Shown here: one piece after another, positions 29,796-38,884 of the stretch | Layout of the letters: every line of letters begins with the position of its first letter | Position numbering within the stretch: position 1 is the stretch's first letter | Translations under genes and position numbers: made by a program | Notes under the pieces: generated by a model | What the model saw: the letters and a program-made list of their open reading frames with translations, nothing else | Told to the model about the DNA's origin: nothing | Database searches by the model: none | NCBI GenBank assembly: GCA_000310025.1 | Contig: FN648697.1 | Span: forward strand, 1 to 62,742 | Length of the DNA: 62,742 bases | Reading direction: 5' to 3' | Source of the DNA: Ectocarpus siliculosus | Taxonomy: Eukaryota > Sar > Phaeophyceae > Ectocarpales > Ectocarpaceae

Positions 29796-30884
29796 TCACT
29801 TATGCCTCTGGCAGTGAACTCTCGGACAGCATCCGCCACACATGTTGTTTACGCACTTCATTGCAGATAGAGAGCCACAACCACATGTCCTTACCGTGCC
29901 CTGAGAGGACGGCGCCAAATTTCCTACCTTACCGCTGTTCTGCGCTTTCCGTTCGCGTGAGATCAGAGTACCACGAGCATTTTTGACGGAATAACCCCGG
30001 CGGAGCAAGACCAGCGCCTGTTCTCCGTACTTGCGAGCAAGTGCATACGCGCTGCTCAACTCCTTTCCCCGACCTAGAACTACAGTGTGCGTTTGTTCGG
30101 ACTGGTCTGCGTTGACGCGGATGATAGTCACGGCGGCAACGCTCTCCTTCGCCGACAGCTTGGACACGAACTTCTTTGCGTAGTTCGGGACCGTGCGTAT
30201 CCACCGGAGGTAAGTCGTGTCGACCATGCTCTCGATCGACGCCCTCCGGTCCTCGGTTAAGACCTTCTGCCTCTTCTGACGCGATTTCCTCTGCTCCTCG
30301 GCCGAGCGCTTACGTTTCTCTTCTTTTGCTCTTTCCTCCGCACGCACTCTCTCCCGCCGAGCGTTCACCCTGTCTTCATGAACCTTGTAAAAAAACGCGA
30401 GAGTCATGCTTTCGGGGATGACGCCAGGGATGGCCTTGGTGATGATGGTGTTGAATTCGAACTGGCCGTGGTACGAGCTGTACCCTCCCCTGACATTTAC
30501 CGGGATAGTCGAGCGAACGAAGCGCATTAGCCCGGTCAGTATTCCGCCGTCGATGTAGCGCGCGTTGGTCTCTAGGCCCTTGGTACACGCCGGGTGCGCC
30601 GGGATTCCCCACGGCGCCCGAATTCCGCCGATGTAGCTCTTGTGGCAGACGAGACACCTGCGCTCGACGATCGCCTTCAGGTGCCCGAGTCCCGGGTTCT
30701 CAGGGAGATGGCACACTATTTCTCTCTGGTACTTGGTCATGTTGTGCTGCGCTGCTTTCAAGGCGAAGGGGATGTTGCCGTACACGGCGTCTTTCGCGAG
30801 CCTCTCGGTCGTTGCGACCGCTGCCATAGATTTCGTATCCGGCAGGAAGGCGACCACCAGGTCGATGCTGGATTCGGCGAGCAT
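29796..30884 (-). CDS. Cys-rich nuclear-type protein, F-box-like N-terminus (unknown)
   Basis: About 362 residues from the ATG at 30882-30884. The N-terminus (SSIDLVVAFLPDTKSMAAVA) resembles an F-box-like helix. Then comes a CLVCHKSYIG ... APWGIPAHPAC cysteine knuckle at about residues 75-100. A strongly basic coiled coil lies at about 190-235 (RRERVRAEERAKEEKRKR). The last 35 residues are CGCGSLSAMKCVNNMCGGCC, then CQRH, a dense Cys/His cluster that probably binds zinc. I know of similar architecture in phaeovirus hypothetical proteins but cannot name a function. The gene is intact and convergent with the HNH gene. Confidence 0.65.
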   Translation of the reverse strand: MLAESSIDLVVAFLPDTKSMAAVATTERLAKDAVYGNIPFALKAAQHNMTKYQREIVCHLPENPGLGHLKAIVERRCLVCHKSYIGGIRAPWGIPAHPACTKGLETNARYIDGGILTGLMRFVRSTIPVNVRGGYSSYHGQFEFNTIITKAIPGVIPESMTLAFFYKVHEDRVNARRERVRAEERAKEEKRKRSAEEQRKSRQKRQKVLTEDRRASIESMVDTTYLRWIRTVPNYAKKFVSKLSAKESVAAVTIIRVNADQSEQTHTVVLGRGKELSSAYALARKYGEQALVLLRRGYSVKNARGTLISRERKAQNSGKVGNLAPSSQGTVRTCGCGSLSAMKCVNNMCGGCCPRVHCQRHK

Positions 30885-31022
30885 GGTTATTGTAAGAGTG
30901 CCTATCCTATGCCTGGCCACTATTTTAATTTACACACTTAACATTCTTTATGGTGACGTGAACTGTTGTCCCGGGAGATGAAACTGTATTTTTAAATATT
31001 TACTTGATTCTATTAACAAAAA

Positions 31023-32147
31023 ATGGAAGACAGGCGTCACTGTAATACCTATATTAGAAACTGTAAAAATTCATGCGGTAATCTCGCGCATGACCTGAGA
31101 GCTATTGTAAACATCGATACGAACAACTTGACAGAGTATCTGCATGCCCTGACCGAGTACGTTACGGACATGATGCACCACCCATCGAGAGATAATCTCG
31201 TAAATCTGAAAGGCATCTTGTTCGAGCTTGGGCCTTGTGCCAAGAATCGAGTTTTGTATCAACAGCGATGCATCCCTGACAGACATATCAACTGGCCGAA
31301 AACAATAAGGCACGCACACGCCGCGAAACAATTTGAACAACAGAGAGAAGCACTGGTTGAGTACGTCGAAGAAATGGAAAATATTCTTGATAGCTGGCCA
31401 AGGGAAGAAACAAATCAAAATGAAAATGAAGAAGTACATATCGTGGAGAATGACGAAGAGGAGGAGGGTAAGGAAGTACGTGAACCAGATCCTCTTGATA
31501 TCGAAAGCGTTTTCAATGGCATGACAACTTTAGACATCCGCGAGGATTGCGAGGAAAAAGCTTCTACCTCAGAGAACGAGGGAAAGGCGGAAGAAAGCAT
31601 GGAATCGTTGCAAGAATTACGAGAAAAACGTCAAATCGCTGCGATTGAAGCTTTTAGTAAGGACATGGAAGAGGAGGACGTTTTCATCCAAAGCGAAGAC
31701 CTCGAGTTTCCAATGTTCCGTGAGATTGAAAAGCATTTCAGAGCCACGAGTGTCCATTTAGCAAACGCTTTGACCCTCGCGAACGACGAAACAGGTAAAC
31801 ATGGTGACGAAGGTGACAAGATGGTAGTAATTCATTTCTATGAACGACCCAGAACAAACCAGTCGCCACAAATGAAGCTCCGGCAGCTAAGTCAAATTGT
31901 ACAGCTTTTCAAGAAAGAATATGCAGGACTCATGCACTTTATCGGCCTTTGGAGCATGTTCGCGTTGTACGGCAATGCCGAGGGTGATCATTCACTGGAG
32001 AATCAAATTGGTATCATGCAGAATATGAACGAGTTTCCCAATCTTCGTCAAGTGGTCTGCACGAGAGGTGCAGAGCACGTTTTAATAGAGCTCATGATAC
32101 GCAAACCAAAGAAAACCACGTTGCAAAGCTTGGCCGGGTTTGCATAA
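31023..32147 (+). CDS. Unknown acidic protein
   Basis: 374 residues, ATG after tattaacaaaaa. A mainly helical N-terminal half (residues 1-125, Cys at 7, 14 and 18) is followed by an acidic, low-complexity linker (VENDEEEEGKEVREPDP) and a second helical region (residues 190-290). The last 80 residues are more hydrophobic (YAGLMHFIGLWSMFALYG). There is no domain I recognise and no membrane segment or signal peptide. It forms a likely co-directional pair with the gene at 32199, 51 bp downstream, and both have somewhat higher A+T than their neighbours. Confidence 0.7.
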   Translation: MEDRRHCNTYIRNCKNSCGNLAHDLRAIVNIDTNNLTEYLHALTEYVTDMMHHPSRDNLVNLKGILFELGPCAKNRVLYQQRCIPDRHINWPKTIRHAHAAKQFEQQREALVEYVEEMENILDSWPREETNQNENEEVHIVENDEEEEGKEVREPDPLDIESVFNGMTTLDIREDCEEKASTSENEGKAEESMESLQELREKRQIAAIEAFSKDMEEEDVFIQSEDLEFPMFREIEKHFRATSVHLANALTLANDETGKHGDEGDKMVVIHFYERPRTNQSPQMKLRQLSQIVQLFKKEYAGLMHFIGLWSMFALYGNAEGDHSLENQIGIMQNMNEFPNLRQVVCTRGAEHVLIELMIRKPKKTTLQSLAGFA

Positions 32148-32198
32148 CTAGATCCATTCGTATTCTGCCTGACGTCACTATTGAACCATTCCAGCGCA

Positions 32199-32735
32199 AT
32201 GGGAGAGTATACGCTCATGTGCTCGCACCTTGTTGACATGGCTGAGAAATACAGCCCCGAACAGTTCGAGTTCGTATACAAGTACGTCGTGCATTTTATC
32301 AGGAAGTACACAGCGCGGCAACAAATTGTACAAAATATTGTTCAAGAAGCTAAACAGATTATACGCAATTTGGTGAAAAAGCTTGAAGCAGCACTCCGTC
32401 TTGCCACTGCACATCTTACCAAAAGGGTCTTGCCATCTTTCGCTACACCACCCGTGCGCTTTGGTATAAATGGAGAAATTACTCTTGTCGTAATTGAGCT
32501 GTCCGAAAAAAATCTCCAAATCCCCACCGTGACGGGAGAAACATCCGTCTTCCCAAAGTACTATAGAATGTTTAGATCCACTGGAGCTTTTGTTCATTCT
32601 GGCGAGAGCCATCGAGCGAAATTCGAACTGTGCTCCGATGATCAGCAGACGTACCGCTTATTGAGTAAGGGTGGTCCACCATTTAAAATTGTTCAAAATA
32701 TTGCTATGTACGAAATGTTATTTAGACGAATCTGA
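32199..32735 (+). CDS. Unknown protein
   Basis: 178 residues from the ATG at 32199 (the frame is open 6 codons further up without ATG). The first half is helical (YSPEQFEFVYKYVVHFIRKY, LVKKLEAALRLAT); the second half looks like a beta-rich domain (FGINGEITLVVIELSEKN, HRAKFELCSDDQQTYRLL). No known motif. It follows the 31023 gene closely and probably belongs to the same transcription unit. Confidence 0.65.
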   Translation: MGEYTLMCSHLVDMAEKYSPEQFEFVYKYVVHFIRKYTARQQIVQNIVQEAKQIIRNLVKKLEAALRLATAHLTKRVLPSFATPPVRFGINGEITLVVIELSEKNLQIPTVTGETSVFPKYYRMFRSTGAFVHSGESHRAKFELCSDDQQTYRLLSKGGPPFKIVQNIAMYEMLFRRI

Positions 32736-32863
32736 AGCGTGGTTGCACATGATTATCAGTTCGCTGCTGCTGCTACTGCCTGTCCGCCACCACGGGGAGC
32801 TGCCGCGTAGGTGGTCCCCGAGAATTTTAATGATCGCTTAGACTATAATAGTACCAAAACAGA

Positions 32864-33304
32864 ATGAACCCCGACACCATCTCCCACATTCTTGCCTTTT
32901 GCGGCAACGCCTACCTATACTCCGCAACCGTGAGCAAAGCCTGGCTGCAAGCGTATGGCGGCAGCAGACACACGTCCGTATGCGAAGCGGTCGCCAGCGT
33001 GTCAAGGGTCAGCAGCATTCTTCCGACCTTGAAAAGCCACAGGTCCATCAACAACGCCGCTTTTTACCACGCATCGAAAATCGGCAATAGATGCGTGCTC
33101 GACCTACTGCTCGCCAACAAACGCCCGACGGCGCTATACGCATGCACCGCCGGGGCGGTCGCCGGGAGACACTTGCGCGCCCTCGCGTGGGCAGTTTCCA
33201 GCGGGTTCCCGCTCGACAGATTCGTTTGCCACTCGGCGGGACTGCACGGAGATTTGGAAATGCTCGCGTGGGCCGTGAGCAAAGGGTGCCCGCGGGAGTT
33301 GTAA
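32864..33304 (+). CDS. F-box-like / ankyrin-like protein, copy B
   Basis: 146 residues, nearly identical to copy A at 28175 (differences include N or S after AVS, and R or G in the last helix). The duplicated block includes upstream ttttaatgatcg and about 70 bp of 3' flank up to accaccatgccgaa, where it breaks at 33372. The intact frame in both copies and high identity suggest a recent duplication about 4.7 kb apart in direct orientation, which could support deletion of the 28.6-33.3 kb segment by recombination. Confidence 0.75.
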   Translation: MNPDTISHILAFCGNAYLYSATVSKAWLQAYGGSRHTSVCEAVASVSRVSSILPTLKSHRSINNAAFYHASKIGNRCVLDLLLANKRPTALYACTAGAVAGRHLRALAWAVSSGFPLDRFVCHSAGLHGDLEMLAWAVSKGCPREL

Positions 33305-33420
33305 GGCCCACTTTTTACCTGTAACTTGAACAAGTAGAAACGCACAACAAACGCACAGAAAACCACCATGCCGAAATTTATACTTTGGTGTTGAATTTGG
33401 TCGACCAGTAAACCCTCTCA

Positions 33421-33651
33421 TCAATTCCAATTGTAAAGACGCGGGCGTCTCGCGGCCAGCAATTCGGCCGACGTCGCTCTGGCGAAAGCGTCGAGCTGCT
33501 GAGTCAGCTGTTCCTGCTTTTGCATTTTCTGCCTCAGCTCTTCGGCATTCTCTGTCGATTTACCCATCTTCTCCTTCAGTTGCTTCACCTCGCGCTGCAA
33601 GATAATGATCCTGTCCTCCAAGTCGTACACCTTCGAACTTGTGATGCCCAT
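33421..33651 (-). CDS. Small coiled-coil protein, possible N-myristoylation
   Basis: 76 residues from the ATG at 33649-33651. The start MGITSSK fits the N-myristoylation pattern (Gly2, Ser6, Lys7). The rest is a coiled coil (residues 8-55: VYDLEDRIIILQREVKQLKE), followed by LLAARRPRLYNWN. No other domain. A membrane-attached structural or adaptor role is inferred. It is immediately downstream of another MG-starting reading frame (33679-34083). Confidence 0.6.
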   Translation of the reverse strand: MGITSSKVYDLEDRIIILQREVKQLKEKMGKSTENAEELRQKMQKQEQLTQQLDAFARATSAELLAARRPRLYNWN

Positions 33652-33678
33652 TTTTTCTGTTTGTGCGCACACAAGGCT

Positions 33679-34083
33679 TTACCTTCTCTCCCGCTGTTTC
33701 CGGTTAATGTTCATGTAAGCGAGGGAAGGGTTCCGTTCGCACCGAAAGTGGCGGGAGCGGGTAGCGTTCGTCGGAGCAGTGAGACGATGGCGCAGACAAA
33801 CTGCACGACATAGAAAGGCTTGTACCGGAGAAGCGCGAGCCGCAAGTCGTGTCGGTGGTGGTGTTCCGGACGCCGCAAGCCGTGGAAGGGCTAATAACGT
33901 CGGAAAATAGGGTCGGGTCAAGCACAAGGTTGTTTCTGGCGTTTGATGCTGGTGAGTAGGACCTACTCCGCAATGAGAGCAGGTGTAGTTCTTGTCGACG
34001 TTGTCATCGTCAAGTGTCTCGGTCGATGATGGGAAACGAACGGCTGGCAACGTCCGCGAACTCCGCGAGCCACCGCAGCCCAT
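33679..34083 (-). CDS. Small protein with MGCGGS acylation motif, uncertain frame
   Basis: 134 codons as read. MGCGGSR is a classic dual-acylation start (myristate on Gly2, palmitate on Cys3). An acidic stretch (TETLDDDNVDKNY) and a CSHC pair follow. After about residue 38 the alternative frame on the same strand (to 33704) looks more protein-like (NNLVLDPTLFSDVISPS), which hints at a frameshift near 33960. The length and C-terminus are therefore unsure. Confidence 0.35.
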   Translation of the reverse strand: MGCGGSRSSRTLPAVRFPSSTETLDDDNVDKNYTCSHCGVGPTHQHQTPETTLCLTRPYFPTLLALPRLAASGTPPPTRLAARASPVQAFLCRAVCLRHRLTAPTNATRSRHFRCERNPSLAYMNINRKQRERR

Positions 34084-34107
34084 ATTTCAATGTTGGGTGA
34101 AGCGATA

Positions 34108-34130
34108 ATAACTATAAATATTTTGTTGGG
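34108..34130 (+). promoter_or_regulatory. TATA-like A/T-rich motif
   Basis: gataataactataaatattt ends about 18 bp upstream of the ATG at 34146. A TATA-like sequence at short distance from the start is common in compact viral genomes. No other evidence supports it. Confidence 0.3.
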
Positions 34131-34145
34131 GTACAGTAAACACCA

Positions 34146-34438
34146 ATGGCGACTTCACAAAATTACAAGAGTGATCTTGCATGCGCCGTAGCCATAGCCA
34201 TGAAGAAGAGCGGAATCACCTTTGCCCCTGTATCCGCACAAATGACGAAGAAGGCCCCGACAAAAAAGGAAAAGAAAACAGTGCCAGCGAAGCGGAGGCC
34301 AAAAAGAAAAAGCAAGCGAGAGAAGCGAGACATCTGCGGCGACTCCACATCGTTGTGTGCCACGTTCACTTTTTGTTGGTCCTAGCAATATTGTTTTGTG
34401 CTACAAGAGTTGTTTACAAAGGTCAAAAAGTCCGCTGA
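34146..34438 (+). CDS. Small basic protein, possible membrane tail in a second frame
   Basis: The ATG at 34146 opens a 79-codon frame: SDLACAVAIAMKKSG, then a very basic run (KKAPTKKEKKTVPAKRRPKR), ending at 34385. A second frame, open to 34438, has after the same basic region a hydrophobic helix (FLLVLAILFCATRVVY). Either the first frame is real and complete, or a 1-bp shift has cut a basic protein with a C-terminal membrane anchor. I cannot decide. Confidence 0.4.
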
Positions 34439-34453
34439 TTTTCAATCAAGCAA

Positions 34454-35845
34454 ATGGACGTTCTCAAGACATTTGTCTTTGACAACACGCAATACGACGT
34501 CGACATTCAAATCGTCGACGGCAAACCTATCTTCAGAGCCGACAAGCTCGGCAAAATCATTGGTCTCAAAAAAATTCGATCGTCAATCCAACACTTTGAC
34601 CAAGATGAAAAGGTCGTTCAACCGATCGACACCCGTGGAGGTCACCAAGATTGCACGTTCTTGACTGAAATGGGCGTATATCGACTGCTCATGCGATCAG
34701 ACAAACCCATTGCGCGCCCCTTCCAGAAGTGGGTCGCTCATGTGATCGCGACCATTCGCGAGACGGGAAAGTACGAACTTTCCAAACAGCTGGACGATCT
34801 TAAAAGACAGAACGACAACGAAAAGGCCGATCTTCTGATGCACTACAAATCCCAGCAAGAGATGGAGACCCACTCTGTCCTTCTTGGTGGCTTTGAAAAC
34901 AAAAAGCTCGTGTATTACGGGAAAATCGCAGATATCGAAGACGGAAAGTCACTCATCAAAATTGGACCTACGGGAAATATCAGGCAAAGGGTCGGCAGTC
35001 TTCGCAATGGATACGGCTCCTTCACAGTTTTCAGGGTCTTCGAGTGTCAGGAGCACGACAGATTCGAGAGATTTCTGCATCAACACGTGGACATCAAGCG
35101 ATACAGAAAGCCTATCTACAATGGAAAAGTTTCTATGGAGACTTACGCCATGAACGGCGAAGAATTGAAGAAGGCCATCGGTATTGCTATACGAAACGTA
35201 GTGCAGTATCGCAGGGACACGGAACAGATCAGAGACATCAAGGACATCGCGGAAGATGTGGTACAGGCCGAGGTGGCTAAAGTGTTCGGAGAGAAACGCA
35301 AGACTCGTGGATCAGAAGAGGTGCAACAGGAGTCCAAGAGAGGACACAACACAAGTCTGGGGCCGAAAATTCAGATTTACACTGAGGACGGGAACCTTGT
35401 CAAAACGTTCAATCGACTCATCGACACATTGCGCGACGACCAATGGAAATTCGATGAAAAAATCTACCGTGCCGGTGTCGTTAAAGCATGTGAAGGTGAC
35501 TTCATCTACGCTGGTTATCGGTGGATGAAACTCGACAGGAATCTTGACGACGGCACTGTTCAACAACTGAGACCCACGATATTAAAGAAAAATATCCACA
35601 AAGGGCGGGTGGCCCTGCTGAGTTCGGATGAAAGTGAAGTTGCAGAGCTATATCCGGACTTCAAAACGGCTGCTGAACAAAACGGGTTTCTATCGACCGG
35701 AGCTCTCCAAAAACGAAGAAACAAGGGTGACAAAATACACGGTCATGTCATCAGGCCATGGTCAGAGTGCGGAGACGAGCTGCAGAAATCGTACAGGGGA
35801 CCCTTTCCCGACAAAACTACTGGTGGTAGGCACACGCGGTTTTGA
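34454..35845 (+). CDS. BRO-N / T5orf172 (GIY-YIG-like) protein
   Basis: 463 residues. Residues 1-110 form a BRO-N-like domain (FRADKLGKIIGLKKIRSSI, then FLTEMGVYRLLMRSDKPIAR and FQKWV). A short coiled coil follows (115-150). Residues 155-225 match T5orf172, a GIY-YIG-like fold (YYGKIADIEDGKSLIKIGPT, RVGSLRNGYG, RFERFLHQH). The C-terminal third has NUMOD-like DNA-recognition units (YTEDGNLVKTFNRLIDTLR; RAGVVKACEGDFIYAGYRW). Proteins of this build are found in many large DNA viruses and probably bind, perhaps cut, DNA. A separate frame at 35848-35991 carries a further NUMOD-like unit, so the natural C-terminus may be lost to a frameshift. Confidence 0.8.
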   Translation: MDVLKTFVFDNTQYDVDIQIVDGKPIFRADKLGKIIGLKKIRSSIQHFDQDEKVVQPIDTRGGHQDCTFLTEMGVYRLLMRSDKPIARPFQKWVAHVIATIRETGKYELSKQLDDLKRQNDNEKADLLMHYKSQQEMETHSVLLGGFENKKLVYYGKIADIEDGKSLIKIGPTGNIRQRVGSLRNGYGSFTVFRVFECQEHDRFERFLHQHVDIKRYRKPIYNGKVSMETYAMNGEELKKAIGIAIRNVVQYRRDTEQIRDIKDIAEDVVQAEVAKVFGEKRKTRGSEEVQQESKRGHNTSLGPKIQIYTEDGNLVKTFNRLIDTLRDDQWKFDEKIYRAGVVKACEGDFIYAGYRWMKLDRNLDDGTVQQLRPTILKKNIHKGRVALLSSDESEVAELYPDFKTAAEQNGFLSTGALQKRRNKGDKIHGHVIRPWSECGDELQKSYRGPFPDKTTGGRHTRF

Positions 35846-35847
35846 AG

Positions 35848-35991
35848 ATGGATCCTGTTACTAAGGAAGTACTTCACAAGTACGAGACGATCAACGAAGT
35901 TATATCGAAAATCCGCTGTGCACACCGGACGTTGAAGTCGCCGATAGCGAAAGGTGTTCAGCTCAGAGGGTATCTATGGAAGTTTGATTGA
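35848..35991 (+). pseudogene. Detached NUMOD1-like C-terminal unit
   Basis: 47 codons from an ATG at 35848 to a TGA at 35989-35991, too short to be noticed easily. The text EVLHKYETINEVISKI, TLKSPIAKGVQLRGYLWKF has the pattern of a NUMOD1-type unit (turn, helix, final hydrophobic strand with W). It begins 3 bp after the stop of the BRO/T5orf172 gene in the adjoining frame, so it is probably that gene's former last unit. Confidence 0.6.
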
Positions 35992-36095
35992 ATATCAATA
36001 TTTATTAGTTTTCGATGACATCGTGATTCGAGTTGTGAATACACGCGACCCTGCCTGATTCAGGTGCTAATTAACTCAAACCTCTCGAATCTATT

Positions 36096-37333
36096 TCAGT
36101 CAACACAAGCCCAGGAATCATCACCAGTGTTTCTACACGAAAAAAGGATGCTCAGAATGCTCTCTCCGGTGTCATCGGAGGCTTTCGAAAGTGATTCGAA
36201 TCCATCTCCGCCAAGTTTCACCACAGGCTTGTCGTGAGCCCAGTTTTCGCCATGCTTGTTCATCCTACCCGATGAGCAGTTGATAGGAACCGTGGCGACG
36301 TTCACACCCATCTGTCGCGCGCCTTCCGACGACGACTTCTTTGGAACGTGCCGTCTTGCTTGATGAGAAGAACCGGTTTCTCCCCCGGAGGTTGCCTTCG
36401 ACCGCTGGCGTAGGCGATTCTATTGTTATCACTCGGGCTCAAATACCTTAGGTTAGACACATCGTTATTTCCTTCGAATCCATCGATGTGATCCACCTGG
36501 TGTCCCTTCGGGCGTTCTCCAATGAACGCCTCGGCCACGAGTACGTGCACGTACTACCTTTTTTTTATGCTTTTGCCATCAACAAGCAGTGTCATATCGA
36601 CCCTTCTGTAGCATCGATCCCCGTTTTGTGACTTGACGGTGTGTCTATACCCCTGTGTCCATCGACCCCTCGACATTTTTACTCTACCATCTGACGACAC
36701 CAAGTGTGATGTAGATCCCCTTATTTTCTTAACTTCCCCCGTGGGACCATTCGACTTGTCGTACCCAAACGTATACTCCTCCAAAGATCGTTCGAAGCGC
36801 ATGGCATCGTAGATAGAAGCACGACTAGTCTCGAAGAACGCCGAGGCCTCGAGAGCTGATATGAAGAGAAGATCTTCCCCCCCATTCACACTGGTGGCGA
36901 CGACCGGTCTGCTTGCAATCGCGGATGGGTATGACCGCCCGGCGCTCGCCTCGCTAATGGTTGTCCACCTTAGGTTTTCGATCTCATCATTGGCGCGATC
37001 GCGATCGATGTGATGCGCCACGTCTCCATCAATCGGTGCTCTCTCGAAAGCCCCGAGCACAAGTCTTCCGACAAGGTTAGTGAAATCTTTGCCACCGACC
37101 CGAAGTGTGAGGAGCTGATATCCATGGCGGTTGGTCGAGTTGATGCGGACTTTTTTGGAATCCGTCCTACGAACACGCCCCAAGTTTGAAACCTCGTACA
37201 AACCGGTCAAGTGTGTCGGTTTCCAAACCTCAACCGATGGGGCCCATGTCTTCATTGGAGTGGCCATGGCCTTGCCCCTGCCCTTTCCGTTAGACGCTTT
37301 GGTCATGGTATCCGATGGAAGTTGTGGCGACAT
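36096..37333 (-). pseudogene. NUMOD4-HNH homing endonuclease, in-frame TAG and a frameshift
   Basis: ATG at 37331-37333. Part one (to 36557) has a NUMOD4 unit (LTGLYEVSNLGRVRR), an HNH core (VAHHIDRDRANDEIENLRW) and a second NUMOD4-like unit (TSHLVSSDGRVKMSRG). A TAG at 36554-36556 interrupts. In the same frame the second HNH core follows (VLVAEAFIGERPKGHQVDHI, NNDVSNLRYLS). Near 36330 the natural text moves to another frame, giving NUMOD1-like units (ARQMGVNVATVPINCSSGR; GFESLSKASDDTGESILSI) to a TGA at about 36096. Two lesions of different type make a dead gene likely. Such genes are mobile and act on viral DNA. The repeated NUMOD4/HNH arrangement is unusual for a single homing enzyme. Confidence 0.82.
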
Positions 37334-37493
37334 GTGTGTGTGTGCATTATGTCGATTGTTTTATGTAAAAACTTGATTGAATCGGACTTCTCCCGACACT
37401 TCCCCGTCAAGCAAACTCAATCGATCACTAATATCTGAAAATCGTAAAAACAATGAAGTGTCTCTAATGATGCGCGTCCACTCAAACGTTTAG

Positions 37494-38770
37494 CTACAAC
37501 CAACTTTGCGAGGGATTCAGTCGCGGCAGCATCACCGAATGCCTCAAGATGACGACTTCCAGAGATGTGTTCACCAACCCCGCAAACATATCGGGATGAT
37601 CTGTGTCGCTGATACTGATGAACCTAAGGTTGCTGTCGACATGGGTCGTGGCCTGCAGAACACTTTTATTACCGTCGCGTCCGATGGAACACTCTCTAAT
37701 GGCCAGCTTGATATGTGTTCCCCGCTTATCCATACTTTCCAATGCACCAATATTGCCACCCCCAATGTCGGTGAAGGAGAGATCGAGTGATTGAATCGAT
37801 GTGTTTGAAAACAAAGCGTGGAACGCCGGTCGCATCCAATCGCAGCAAACCCTAAGCTCTGTGAATTTGACGTCTACTGCCTTCATTTTCGACAAGACGC
37901 GAACCATTTCAGACCAAGCACCCTCCCAAAAAAGAGAAGCGTTAACACTAAGAGAACGAAGAGGACACGTGTCGAGAACGCGAACTAGTCCATCACCCCC
38001 TCCGTCATAGTCTGCAATCGCGCCATCAATCTCGAGGCTCTCGAGAATACCAACTTCGGAAACCGCCTCGCATACAATATCCACCCTGTATCCATCCAAA
38101 TTACTACCCACATTTTTTTCAATAGCCAACTTCTTCAGACCTTGGATACAGCCATTGGCAATCGCTTGGTACGCGTCGGCACAGCATTCACCCAATGTAA
38201 CGAGACTCTCGATATCAGTAGACCTTCGTGACAAACACTCGAACAAGTCACATCGGCAGGGGGACAAGTCGTGGTTTTGTGCTACAATTTCCACTATCGA
38301 AGTATTGCTCTCAATTGCATCCAGGATACGAGGTGTGTATGGAAAAGAGTCATCGTCACGCAACTGACGATCGACGGAATCACGAAGTCTCTGAATAATG
38401 AGCGCCTCAAACCCCAAGTTCAGTATGGGTATTTCAAGAGAAATGATGTGTCTGGGAGACCTGTAGGGACAACACTTGCCGAAAAGACGGTGAGAAGTCC
38501 ATGCCAAATAGTAGTCGCTGTCTTCATTACACCCGGTGTGCACTCAGTAAATAAGTCGAAGAAACCATCCGGATGAGCCGGGAACGTTCCGATTGGGATA
38601 GCGTACACACCATCGTCCGACGAGGGTACCGGAAGCAAATTCGGCTTCACTGTCGTGGCGTATTCGGAAGCAGTCGGTAGGAAATGCTTCAAAACCTGGT
38701 GCACGCCGCTGGCAGTTGTGGACATTTCAATCTTGTCGCGCTGGTTCAAGAAGAATGACACCCGAAGCAT
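37494..38770 (-). CDS. Leucine-rich-repeat-like protein, probable frameshift
   Basis: Upper frame from the ATG at 38768-38770 to 38420 (about 117 codons: SSDDGVYAIPIGTFPAHPDG). The lower frame, open from about 38543 to 37494, has irregular LRR-like units: SLVTLGECCADAYQAIANGC, LKKLAIEKN, ILESLEIDGAIADYDGGG, LRSLSVNASLFW, IQSLDLSFTDIGG, LRFISISDT. The overlap (38420-38543) and the good continuation from SFLLK into IPILNLGFEALIIQRL suggest a 1-bp indel near 38430. LRR proteins bind other proteins; no signal peptide or transmembrane segment is seen. A viral or host-derived origin cannot be decided. Confidence 0.6.
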
Positions 38771-38884
38771 CACTCACAGGTATATTAACGCATGTCAACA
38801 TTTTAAGTCAGCAAAATCACATTTCATCCGATCACGTTCAGTTGCCGGAATGAACGAGCGGTGGCCAGGTTACGGCGACGTGAT

